In this document: positions 24,501-36,351 of the stretch, piece by piece
How positions within the stretch are numbered: position 1 is the stretch's first letter
How the letters are laid out: every line of letters starts with the position of its first letter
NCBI RefSeq assembly: GCF_947623445.1
Contig: NC_135240.1
Location: forward strand, 8,928,001-8,992,000
Source: Clavelina lepadiformis
Lineage: Eukaryota > Chordata > Ascidiacea > Aplousobranchia > Clavelinidae
Direction of reading: 5' to 3'
Length of the DNA stretch: 64,000 bases
The notes under the pieces: generated by a model
What the model saw: the letters and a program-made list of their open reading frames with translations, nothing else
Databases searched by the model: none
Told to the model about the DNA's origin: nothing
Made by a program: the position numbers and the translations under genes

Positions 24501-27500
24501 AAAGACAGGATAAATTTGCCAACTTTTGACATGTTAAGTTTATGCTAGATCAAAAAAGATTGAGTTCAAAGCATAAATTTTATTAATGAAACAAACACTA
24601 ACGAATTCAGTATCTAGTAACTGACGGTTTCCTGCATTACATCTGACTGTATTTAGTCATTGTAATGGGTTGTTTTCAATATTTTCAGGTTATGTTTTCA
24701 AGAGGACAGTTGGTTGAACTTCTCATCCAATCCAATGTTTGTCGTTACCTTGAATTTCGAAATGTTACTCGGACTCTCACAGTGCTAAGTGGAGAGAATC
24801 GATTGCAACCTGTTCCGTGCTCTCGGGCTGATGTTTTCAAAAGCAAGTTAGTTCAATTTAACTTGTCGACATTTAAAAAGCTGTTTAAGTTGAATAGCTA
24901 GATACTGTAACTTGCTCAAATTAGAAGACTACAGACTTACAGAGTAAGACGGGGTCAATTATATTTAGGTTTGTCACCGTAGTCGAAAAAAGAATTCTGA
25001 TGAGATTTTTAACACTGTGTGCCAACTTTGAGCAACACCCACAAGAATATGAAGGTCTGATTAAAACATATGTTTTCTGACAAATATGTATGTCATATTG
25101 TTATGCACAAGAAAACAATGTAAGAAATTACTTTGCTTCATATATGTGATAATCTGATGTTAACAAGGCATGTAGTGACGTTGTCACTGACACTTTGAGA
25201 GTTTAGTATATGATTGCTTTTCTGTATTTTTAGGTATGACAGCTTTGTTTTCTATTAAGTTCCAACTTTCACTGTGATAATTAATTGTTTGTACTTTTTA
25301 AAATATCATAACATATGTTCACATACACATAGAAACGTTTCCAAAGTAAGCCATTTTTAAAATGGTGCATAAGCATGCTGTTTGATATTTTTCAAAAACT
25401 ACAGTATGATTTATGGTTGTTTGAATTTGTGGGTAAATAACCGAAAACATTTTATTTGAAATGTTTATTCATACTACTCAATCTCGAAACATGAAGTTTT
25501 ATTTTACGTGATTGTATAATGTATATGTATGTGCGTAGTATAAGCTAGTGTCATTCTGTTACTCCACACAACTCTTGCTTATATTGTTTTAATGCAGCTT
25601 ACAAAGACAGACCATTTCAGGATTTTTTGCAGTCAAAGCACTTGAGCACAAAAGTTCAACATTTTATAATTCATTCAATCGCCATGGTTAGCGAGCAAAC
25701 CTCAACTATGGAAGGTCTTCATGCAACTCAGAAATTTCTAAAATCTCTTGGTCGTTATGGAAGTAGTCACGCATTTCTCTATCCAATGTATGGTGTTGGT
25801 GAACTCCCACAAGCATTTTCAAGGTTTGTAAAAGAACATTGTAGTTAATGAATGCCCGTGTCTATTGTTATGGTTAGTGTTAGAACTTTGATTGTGGCTT
25901 TGCGATGTTCCATTTCTGAATTCTGTTACTTAATAAAGATCCTTCTTTACAGGCTTAGTGCAGTTTTCGGCGGAACATTTTGCTTACGACGGCGTGTTAT
26001 TGGTATTGTAGCAGACAAGACAAGTCGTGCCGTAAAAGGGGTCATAGACTCCACAGGTAAGAAGGTTTCCAAACAAAATTGTTTCACATTAATCTGTGTC
26101 CATGTAATTATGCCAACAACTCAGTATTATTGCAGTGTCTACACTTTTATGTTTTCCTTATTATAAGAGCTGGTTTTATAGTTGTCACATAATTGCATCT
26201 TGTCAGAACTTGAGATTACTCTTAAATGTGACATTCAGTTCGTGTTACTTTTTGTAGGTCAGAGAATCAAATGTCAACATCTAGTGTTAGATGAATCCCA
26301 CTTGCCTGATATTTGTCGTTCCGGGTTTAAACGTGAGGTATCAAGAGCAATTTATGTCACTAACAAGTCTGTGTCACCATCAGAAACGGAAGAGGTAAAT
26401 TGCACCACGCTTCTAAACCGTTGCAGAGGTTCTAGACACATGATACTACGTTCAATGCCAACTCAAATCGAAATGCCTGTCTTAGCAAACATTGTTTTAA
26501 ATAGCAGTTAAGGATAGACTCTCTCTAGTTTTGTGTTTACAGGTTTCACTCATTACTCTGCCTCCAATTGGGAATTTCCCTTTGTATCGCGTCATAGAGG
26601 CTGGGCCACTTTGCTGCTTAAGCCCAAAGAATTATTGTCAGTATCAGTAATACTTGTTCAGTAACTATTTTGCATAACTTAACTTGCTAAAACACTTGCA
26701 TTATGTTGTTAATTTACAGTACTTTGTGATGTAGCACGACAATGTATTTCATTATTTGCTATAGATGTAGTGCATGCCCTTACTAAACCTTCATGTGTTG
26801 ATGAGAATGCAATTGTGGATCTCAAAGAAACGTTTCACTCTGCTGAAAAGACAATGTTTGCTGGAACTGCAGCTGAACTGGGTACTGGTTGCTCATAATT
26901 TGTTGAGTGATTGAATTACATTATTCTCAAAATATGCGCACATACAGATCTATTGCTCACCCTCATGATTATTCTGTTATTTACCGTAGTACAACTACCT
27001 ACAAACATGTAAGCCATATTTCTTGTAAAATCAATTTTCTCGCCTTACAGAAATAGCTAACAATAACGAATCGGACAAGCAAAAGCCAGCTGTATTATGG
27101 GCTGCTTACTTCAATATGATGAGCTGTGGAGTTAATAATGACTCTTTACCTGGTAACGTATATGTGATGAGTAGTCCGGGTTTTGAGCTGGGTTTTGACA
27201 AAGCTATGAATGAGGTACGGTCTGGTGCTATTTAGAGTAAGTCAATGTACACCAATCATCACCCATTATACTGAGTACTGTAGATATATGATAGTTATGT
27301 TGGTATTTATAACGTCATTGAAGCAAAATGTAGATTAAATTTTATCGTTATATTCAGTTATAGTTACCTTATAGTTATTGGTCAATGTGAATATACAACA
27401 TCTTCCATGTGCAAAAAAAAACTCAATCTTAATCAATACAAGTTATACTTTGTAACGTTGCTAAAACCTTTTATATTAAATATGCTCTCAATTTCATGTG

Positions 27501-28692
27501 CAGGCTCGTAGAACATTTGAAATCATTTGCCCGGATGAAGAATTTCTTCCAAGAGCTCCAGAACCCGAGGAGATTGTTTTCGACGATGAAGGTTACAAAT
27601 CAGAGAACAACGGCAATTCCAGAGAAAATTCGAATGAACAACCTGAAGCAGGAAACGGAGATTACATGGAGACCGAAGAAGATTTACAGGAAGAGGAAGA
27701 ACCGGATGTAAGTTGTCGAGAATTCTTTTTACAGGTTTCTGAATAAGTCCTGCCACTGCGAACCAGGAATAGAAGTTACTTGCGAAATCGAAGCAGAGTT
27801 TTTTCTGCTCCGGTGAATGTCCTTTGCTCCAATTAAGGAATTTACCGATTTTTCAGAAAAATGAGGGAATAATTGTTAAGAGTTGCTAAATCATCAAGTT
27901 TTTTTACCTGTGTTTTATTCGTAGCAGCCCACCTCAAGTAATAAAGCAAAATCGCATTTTTCAGTTTTTAATTGAAAGAAGTATTATGTTCAAGTCCTCT
28001 TTAAATGATGTGCTTCGCCATCTTCAGCATCAAGGACGTAGGAAAATGCTAGCTCATTAGAATGAACTTTTTGAATTACAAAAACAACTGCATAACGCAT
28101 TGTATTTATATTTCATACCAAATCCCACAGAAACTTTTCTATTTCTTCATGAATTTTGGAAAACTTGTGAAACAAAAATTTAGGAAATAAGGAACATTGA
28201 TGTAGCATCAAAATTTTAGACGCAACTGACTATTTTAAGGTAATTTGAATTCCGTTAGGTACCCCCAGATGGCATCGATCATTTTCACAGAAATAAATAC
28301 GTCGTTTTGATTTCGGTGTTCTCACAATTGACCAAATTTCTAGCATTGTATCAACCTCTTCTAGAATATGGTCGCATTGGCTGAAAATTTAACTTATATG
28401 AAGCTATTTTTACGAGCGTGTTTCGTCGCAGACTAATGATCTGTCTGAAAAAAATGGTGATTTCATTATTATTGAATATTTTTGCTTAAATATCGTGTTA
28501 GAGCGACAAAGTATCAGCTGCGGGGATTTGCAAAAATAAATTCTTCAGTGGTTTAGTTACGCCTCCGCAATCCGCATTAATTCTAAATAACGTTAATTTG
28601 GGCATCTGCGGTGTGTTTAGGTGCAAGGTCTCATTGACCAGGAACAAGGGGTCGGTGATCACGTGTCTGATGGGAATGGCGATAATGCTTGA
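21569..28692 (+). CDS. CHM: Rab escort protein (REP/choroideremia protein), 14 coding exons, 699 aa
   Basis: Presents newly made Rab GTPases to Rab geranylgeranyltransferase and escorts the prenylated Rab to membranes. Coding exons: 21569-21617, 22381-22545, 22839-22938, 23938-24361, 24689-24846, 24969-25054, 25598-25823, 25953-26056, 26258-26394, 26543-26636, 26765-26881, 27051-27214, 27504-27707, 28621-28692. Phases agree throughout and all introns are GT-AG. The start MDEVLPEEFDVILIGTG leads into the GDI/REP nucleotide-binding-like fold, followed by VLHVDSNEYYGG. A long acidic linker (about residues 106-230, exon 4) is followed by RRFNLDLSPK, VPCSRADVFKSK, VEKRILMRFLT, HSIAM, YGVGELPQ (392-399) and FGGTFCLRR. 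VLWAAYFNM and LPGNVYVMSSP lie further on, in REP-type order. The tail is acidic. It is REP rather than RabGDI because it keeps the long insert and C-terminal extension; vertebrate REPs are about 650 aa. Exon 10 (donor GTCAGT) and exon 11 acceptor are the least certain junctions. Confidence 0.93.
23295..23909. mobile_element. pogo/Tigger-like MITE in intron 3 of the Rab escort gene
   Basis: A 615-bp element with terminal inverted repeats: the left end begins CAGTCGAATCCGCTTAATTC and the right end finishes AAGCGGATTTGACTG. It is flanked on both sides by TA, the target duplication of the Tc1/mariner superfamily. Sub-terminal copies of CCGCTTAATTCGG recur near both ends, at about 23410 and 23822. 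There is no transposase frame, so this is a non-autonomous copy. It sits in the intron between exons 3 and 4 and does not touch a splice site, although the right end is only 28 bp from the exon 4 acceptor. Confidence 0.85.
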
Positions 28693-31294
28693 TCATTCTG
28701 CGGATGGTAGATTACCAGCTCAACCAAAGAGGGATAAAGATGTCGTCACTTTGTTTGTACTCGTGCAATTTTCTTAGTATTTATTGTTGTTGATGCAGCG
28801 GAGACCGCTGTCAAGGTTTCGCACAAGATTGATTTTACTGTATAGCACCTTCATATCATTAATGGACTTCGATGGCTCCCGCTTATCGCTTCACGTCAAC
28901 AACGTTATAATTAGGATGCATGATTCTATAATCTCTTAACGAAGCATTAAATATGATCGTTGTCACTTGTGGTAAGACCTTGCCATTGTTGAAGCAGACT
29001 ACAAAAAACAGAGACAAGGGCAGCACGACAGAAGCTTTTTGGTTAGGTAACACAACGTTGGAAATGTTTGTCTTAAAGCAAGATAAGTCATATCACTGTA
29101 AGACATTTAGCCAGGAGCTGTGTATTTGTCAGAGCAAAAGCTGTATACGTGAGCTAGCACTTGGTGCAATCGCAACGTTTATTGCGGCTAGTTTAACTTG
29201 TGACGTGGCACCTCTCCCAATTCATAACAAATAGCTATTTTGTGCCAAGATGAAGTAATCGATGTTCAATTTTGCCCAGTATTTGTACCCTAACGGGTTT
29301 CGATTTTTATTAGCGAAGGATTAGAATGCAGATTTATTACTACTCCTTGGACTCTACACTACTGCAACTCGTCTTTTCATTACGCGACCTTTACCAATTA
29401 ATTAAAAAATTTCAAATCTTTTGTTTACCGTCGATCAATAAACTCAATCTTTTTCTGACAATGTAAAACAAAAGCAGCATTCATTTTAACGCCATTGCGT
29501 ATGGCTTTATGGTATATCTAAATGGCGTCACTTACTTGAATAACTGGTAAATTCGATGCATTTCACTCTTTTATTTTAATTATGTTGCATTTCGTGAAAG
29601 ATATGGCTTATCCGTAGTCACTTACGTATTTATAAACATAGGGACTAGATTAGATTTAAAGCGATTATAGATTCTATGTAGTCACTTATATACCGGTGTA
29701 TAGTGTGTGAAAGTGTCTAGGATGGTTTCTGGAAAGCCCATACTGAAACGATGATGTTACGAACATTGGAGTTTTACGCTATTGTATAAGTTAGCCATGG
29801 TTATTAAACTGATTAGAGAAGTAATTAAGAGATTACAAAAAGTTACTCGTTGTTGCATGACAGTGATCACTTTCAAACATTCCTATGTATAAATATAGAA
29901 TCACTAGTGAGAAATAGACGACTGATTAAATGGTACATTTTGGTAAACTTCGTATTAAAAAATTGCATAGCCTATATTTAAAAAAGTACTCACTAGGGTA
30001 AATGTTTTTTTCGTGGTGTCGGATTCTATTTTGTTGGTCCAAGTCGGCAATTAAAGAAAGTCAGGTGAAAAATCGCTGCTCTTGTCACAAAGATTTTACT
30101 TCATTTTTTCTCCCAGTTTCATTCACTGCGCTCCATTTTCCAGATATTTTTCAGATATGAAAAACATTTGGTTCGACACCTTAAAAGTCTTTGACATGTG
30201 AGCGGCACTAAGTAGCCTACTCGGCCAAAGTCCGTGGAGATTTTAAAGCCGCAGATATTTGTTGTTGTTTTTACACATACTAAGATGTTTATTTTTCGTT
30301 GCTAGTCATTCTTTAAAAGTTGGTAAGATCAGGTTCAAACACACCTTACTGTTGAAGTTGGTTAGCCTGTGGCTAGTTAATCAGAATTTCGTGTAACATG
30401 TTGTTAATGTTCCTTCGCAGATAATCGATGTAAACTATACAGACAGTAGCCAACATGCTGTTACTTACTTTAATTAGAATTTCTTAAGTAAATGGAGGCA
30501 GTCGATCGTGAAAGCTATAATAGCAATGTTTTCTGATAAGCTGATTTTATCGCATTGTGAAACTTTTATATTCTGAAGGAGTTTAAAAAGCTATCTCAGG
30601 TCGTAGAATATAGCCTACACCTACAGTATTTTTAGCGTGTATTATCAACCAAATCGTTTAGTGATAAAGCGAAACTGTGCAGCGGTAAACAACGAAGCAT
30701 GCAGTAATAAGATATCTTTTCACCAAATAGGTTACCGTGTTACACCTGAATAAAGTTTACAGCTTGAAATATAATTTAGCTATATGTGGTTTCCAATTAA
30801 GTGAATTAAAGTACTCCTGTCGCATCAACCCTTGGTTCTGCAGAATGTCATGTTTGGAAATTATTTACATGAGGTATTTAATAGGAGGTCATGATGTCTT
30901 GTCTGGGAAATGAATTGCTGATTTTTCTTTTTATTGCATTTCTCCTTGGTCTTTTGTGCAATTAGCTGCAAAGTGATTATCGTATAATGACAGGTATAAG
31001 TAGTTCAGTAAAGATTTTTGACATGACGTTACAGAGTTTGCTCGGTAACATTGTGCTTTCGAATAATAGCATGCTGTAAGTGCGCCAATGAAAGTTCCTT
31101 AAAATAAGGTAGATAAGAATCAGATACAAAGTTTATATCTTTTACCCTGGAACCGACGATATTGTAAACCCATTACAGAGATCATATTAAGAGTATTAAA
31201 GGTGATATGATGATTAGGCGTCTTAATATTGGATGAGTATTGGCTTTGGGGTATTGTTAAGTATATTAATAATAACAAGCCACAAGTTTAAGCG
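28693..31294. other. Spacer between Rab escort gene and receptor cluster
   Basis: Holds the Rab escort 3' UTR. The first clear AATAAA is at 29437-29442, about 745 nt past the stop, so it is only a candidate signal. A 93-codon open frame at 28953-29234 matches nothing I recognise. No other feature seen. Confidence 0.45.
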
Positions 31295-34200
31295 ATGTCC
31301 GCAACCCCGCATATGGAATACAGAAATACAACAGACAACCAAACATTCTTCTCCGACGAGGAAAGCTTTAATCGTTTGTGGAACGTTTTTAGAAAGGATG
31401 CTGCTTGGTTTCGTCACCTCTTCGTCTGCGTTGAAGCACTGATGTTGCTGGTTGCAGGCTACATTTTTTCCTCTCATTTTTATCATGCTGTAGTGAGGTG
31501 TTGTTGAGCTACGTTTTTAACCCACGATGTAATGTTCATAAATTTTAACAATTAACTCTAGACTTAGACCTATTAAGTATATACACTATCTACAAAACCT
31601 TTCGTTTGAATTTGGAACCGTAGAAAGCGGATAAGAGTTTGACAATGTTATAACTTTTACAGTCAGAAAGAAAATGGACGCAAACCAACCAACAAGTCCC
31701 GTCTACTTCTTCTGATCGCTGTTATGTTTTGCTCTTCAATGTCTATAGCAAAGTTTATTCTAGCACAGGCCATTGCCAACATCCAACACGACCGACATAC
31801 CTGTACCGCTTTCGCCAAGGCAAACAGGGCAGTCAATATCTTGGGCAAGTACATGTGGTGTGTGTGTAGACAACATCGACAATGTATTTATATTTTTGCA
31901 ACAAATGTCCAGTTCTGAATGCTGGTGTTTATTTGCAGGCTTCACTTCGCTATCTACGTTTTTGTGGCTGCGCCAAAGAGTGTTGTATAATCTTCCACAG
32001 CTGAAGCATTTGGCGACCAGGGTTGTAATTTGGTATGTGGTGACAAGATAATTATAAAGCGTAAAGCGCTGATTTTAGCGTCGTTGTATAACGAAATTGC
32101 TTTAAATCAAATTGGAATAAAGTTTGAATTACAGTAATCAATACAACCGGCACATTTTTCAATCCGCTTGTGGTGAAATTTAGAAATTGCCTTGCGACAA
32201 AGACTGTATTAGTAATGAGCTTTTTTTGATTGACAAAAAATAAATGAGCCCCGAGTCGGCTTCGTTTTATGTTTTGCAACTTTTTACAACTTTTATGAAA
32301 CTTCAGTATAGTTTGTAAGCAACTTATCTGATTACATTTGTTTATTTTACCTTTTTTGAGATGTTGTATGAAAAAGAAATCGAATAGTTTAAACATTTTC
32401 ACTTGCAAATTAATAATTAATTAACCAAGTTGTAAAACTTTAATTCCGCTTGCATACAGAAAACACTGAAGCGCAGACAAATGGCCAATGTTACAAGTTT
32501 TTTGTGTCGTTGCTGGTCTATTAAGCATTTCATAAAAGTTAATATCATAATTTTATACAGTATATCACTTTTAGGCGCGTTTACCAGGCTTTGTTATAAA
32601 AATGTTTAGATGGAAAATGTACATCTTTTGGGGCCTAATTACATGAGCAAATTATTTTCTCTCTATTTTGTTTAACTCTAGGTGGAGCAGAGTGACCCTT
32701 CTCTGTATCGTAATAACCACTGTTGGAGGAATATTAGTTATCGTTTTCCATTGGAAGTCTAGTTACTGGATGTATAACGGCAAGTGCGTTAGCAACGCGA
32801 GTGGATTATCAAAGTCTGCTCTGTCTGGTGTCACCATATGCATCGCTGTTCAAAGTGAGCCTTTGAATGCTTTGTTTGACAATCGATATAGGATTACTTT
32901 TATGTAAAATGGCTGTCAAAAGTCATGTCAAAGTTTCTTCCAACATCTCAAGGAGACGCGTAGGGCGGCGCTTATCCCTGTTTCTATGGACTTGAGACCA
33001 CACGTCTACATGTAGTGAAAGCTACTGCAGGGGGCTGGTCCACTGGTAAATCTGTGTTTGACGTCTTGCTCTAAGTTTACGCCGAGCGTCATACTAAAAC
33101 GCAGCAAGTACCAAATTTCGGTCATGGTACGACCAGGCCACAAGAGGCAGACCCCAGACCTACCGAATGCGAGACGGGCGTCCTAACCACAAGACCATCA
33201 CATCGGTGGCCATCTCAAAATGGCCGTAGGTGATTGGAAATCAAATAAACTCCATTGCTTGGTTGGACCAATGAAATTAAAAATTAGTTTTCCGGTAATA
33301 ATAGTTTTATAACAAAAATGGTTAAAACTAGATCAGAACCTGACCATTATTTCAGCATCCGAAGATTGATTAAAATGCCAGTTTTATCGTGAAACTCAAC
33401 CCTACAATTTTAAGCTTAATTTTTACTTTTTACTAACTGGTTTTACTATACCAGTAAGGTTGCTTATAACGACATAATTGTGTTGAATGCATTTATTTTT
33501 GTCAAACAGTTTCAATGCTGACGCTTTTTATCAAGTTTATTGTCAAAAATCGATTTCGTGGCAGACCGTCTGTTATTGACAAAAAGTCATGGTCCCTTCT
33601 TAAACGCTGCTGTATCCTGACCGCTATTTGCGTTATGGGTGACGTCATCACAATCACGACAACGACGCTTAGTAAGGGTCACGCCCCGGAGTTGGTAAGC
33701 TATCGCAAATTCTAATCCGATTAATCACTTTTTATTATGAACGTGGAAATTGTGCATTTTTTGCTTTCAAACGAGTAAGATATGGCTTTGATATTCATGA
33801 TAAAATCTTAGCGCCTTTGATATATTTTTGAAAATGAGGATATTACGAATTACGTTGTTACTTTAGTTATTGTAATATTGACTATTGTTGTTATTTTTTA
33901 ATTAATTAAGCTTTAACTCAAAACGTAAAAGCGTTAGGTTTTAAAAGAGTCCGAAATTTCTTACACTTTTTTCTGTATTGCTACACCAATATGTTTAAGG
34001 ATTTTCTGGATTTTGTTGTTCTATACATCGCTCCCTTTTTGGCAATGACTATTTTTGAATACAGTACTTTGGCAAAGAGGTTGATTGCAAAAATTCGCTT
34101 CCTCATGCAAAGCTTTTCCATTCATGTGTGATACATTTGCCGGACTTCAACGACGTAGTTTATTTACGATATCGAATAACTAGATTAAAATATCTATACA

Positions 34201-34519
34201 CCTTAGAGCTTTTCTTTGTATTTTTCAGCTTACTGTGCTCATTGTCGACATGGATCAATTTCTTGGTTTGCTTTGCGTCGTGTTTTGCTTCGCGCAATGG
34301 AAGAAATCGTTTTTCTCGTGGCCTTGCTGCTCTTTTCTACGACGTAATGGGTTTATTTTGAGAAAACAAAATGCAAAAGAGCCTGCCAAGTTGCGTGTTG
34401 CCTGCATTTCCAAATCAAACACTTCTCTAACTTCAAATGCAAGGACACTTACCTATTCCAAGGAGTCGCATTTACCTCAAACAACTGAAAAGTCGAGGAC
34501 TAATACTAAAATATCTTGA
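31295..34519 (+). CDS. Copy A: seven-transmembrane receptor-like protein, 6 exons, 375 aa
   Basis: Not a family I can name. Exons: 31295-31497, 31663-31844, 31939-32032, 32682-32854, 33510-33694, 34229-34519; intron phases 2-1-2-1-0. An in-frame stop lies two codons before the ATG. The N-terminus has sequons NTT (11) and NQT (15). Predicted membrane helices are about 43-66, 82-106, 115-139, 164-183, 206-229, 250-271 and 280-300. Cys115 tops TM3, Arg140 lies at its inner end in FLWLRQRVLY, and Cys195 is in outer loop 2, as in rhodopsin-like GPCRs. Charged residues fall within helices: Glu47 (TM1), Lys98 (TM2), Asp262 (TM6), Asp286/Asp288 (TM7). TM7 ends in a basic cytoplasmic turn with SWPCC, then a Ser/Lys-rich tail. 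Intron 2 uses a GC donor (GCAAGT). Intron 4 carries a SINE-like repeat. Closest to copies B and C. Surface receptor is inference; ligand unknown. Confidence 0.85.
32939..33215 (-). mobile_element. tRNA-derived SINE-like repeat in intron 4 of copy A
   Basis: Read on the - strand, the head resembles a tRNA gene: TGGTCTTGTGGTTAGGACGC covers an A-box, and GGTCTGGGGTC downstream sits where a degraded B-box would be. A tRNA-unrelated body follows and ends near 32940. It contains no open frame and lies wholly between exons 4 and 5 of copy A. Boundaries are approximate because no clean target duplication was found. Confidence 0.55.
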
Positions 34520-36351
34520 ACGTAGTGCTTACTGATGAAAACACTCTGTCGTGAACTAGAGCTGTCCTATAACCTTTTCAAGGTTTGTTTCTTCCGGAAG
34601 AAATAGAAGTCGTCTCCGAGTTGTTTTGCTGAAACTTTGATTTTGCAAATTTTCGTCAGCACATATTCACTTCCGAGTAAACCTGGATGAGGCTGGAACG
34701 AGCTGTTTCTTATTTGAAAGCTCACCTGATACAAAATTCATTGTGCAACTTGCATTACAGTAGACGACGGTTGTGGTAGTAAAATCAAGATGTTCAAACG
34801 AAGTGTAAATTATTTTATAACAGACACAATTTCTAAAAACGTGGTTGAAATGATGACGCATAAAAAGCATGAAAAAGAAACATTCGCAACACACACCAAA
34901 AACGCTTAGTATAAAGGGCTTCTTCAAACGCTTTGGTTATTTTGCAGAAAATGACAGAGCGACAAATACACATGTTTTTTTCAAAGATTATTGTTTGCAT
35001 TTAGGAAACTTCAAAACTGGTATGCTCTAATAATATACTACAAGCGAATCTTTTGAAATGTATTTAATTGAGTAGTTACCTGAAAAATCAACCGCTATAA
35101 CATTTTACCCTAACTTGGATTCGCCTATTTATCTGCACAACTGTATAAGCATTATCCACTTGCATAGAGATTTACACACTGGAGGTCGTTGTTGAGCATA
35201 AATGGACGTGTTTACTTGAATATAGACGTTTCCGTGCGTCACTAGCAAGAGGGTCGGTTTGCATTTTTACGTCCGTGATGGAAAACGTATAAGCTTTCAG
35301 CTAATTATCATTGATATCATGTTTTGTGTTTTTGCTTGAAAGGAACTATACAGATTTAGAAGTGATTGTCAATTGATTACATATTATTGTGAAAGATGCA
35401 AACAAGTGCGTTAACTCAATGGATGTGCTTTTGATCGCTTTAGTTGCTTTCATTGCAAGAAGAATAATTTAGATATCTATAAGTTCCGTAAATTATATTA
35501 TTTATTCATTAATTTGTACAAAAATAGATATGTGCAATTTTACTTGTCATTGTGCATAAAGTGTGTGCATTAATTTATTCGCACTTGGCAACAAAAATAA
35601 ATCGTTATCTAATAAGCGCATCCAATCACTAAATAAGCTGCAGGGAATGAAATTCTTCTGATGCTGACCCTGCAGCTATAAGTGACAGGCCTTCTTGACC
35701 CTATGGCAGTAATAGCTGGTTTTTTTGGCCGTTTCTACGTCAGAAGAAAAATAAAGCTAATCCAAATAATGAGGATACTTCAACAGAAAGTTTAAGAATA
35801 GTTGAAAAACGATTCGTAAACCAAGATTTTAAGGGTTGTAAGTTATAGAAGTAAACTTTCTACAAAAGAAGAAACACGCCATTTACGCTATTCTGCCTTC
35901 GTTAAAGGTTTAGCAGTGGCCTGAAATTGCGAGTAAGGTGACATTTGATAAGCTGAAAATTGACTCCTTAAAAGCGATGAGTACAAACAAACTCGTCACT
36001 TTTATCAATTTCAGCTTACAGCGATTGACCTCACCCTATGTCATATATATAGTTATTACAGATGTTTTATGTAACAATTATAAAACTATATATCTGTCAA
36101 AAATCGTAGCAATGATGAAATTTAGTAAGCAATTATACTGTACTTATTTCTTCAAATTTACAGCACATATCTAGAAAGGTAAACAGTTAAGTTCTTAGTG
36201 ATAAGAACTCTGATAAGCCTCTACAGCAGCCTCAAACTTTTTCAGATAGTGGTGACGTTGTTTTGTAAACAAAAGTCCTGTCGTAGGCTATAGTCTTCAC
36301 CCTCTGCATAAGAAATCTCCTGGCTCTGATGTTTTGAAGATTGTAGGAAAA
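34520..36351. other. Spacer between copies A and B
   Basis: Contains the 3' UTR of copy A and the promoter and 5' UTR of copy B. AATAAA occurs at 35596-35601, over 1 kb past the copy A stop. An 86-codon minus-strand frame at 34667-34927 has no recognisable features. Nothing else supported. Confidence 0.4.

Noticed and set aside
26721-26764. Earlier acceptor (TTTACAG ending at 26720) for Rab escort exon 11
   Set aside because: Using it keeps an open frame but inserts residues absent from other REPs. The acceptor at 26763-26764 gives YVVHALT, which aligns directly.
32052-32408. 118-codon - strand frame in intron 3 of copy A
   Set aside because: No motif, and composition is typical of AT-rich intron sequence.
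34000-34079. Possible extra exon of copy A between AAG and GT with a hydrophobic frame
   Set aside because: It is 80 nt long, so it would shift the frame of the last exon, and B and C show no counterpart. Exon 5 joins exon 6 directly in phase 0.
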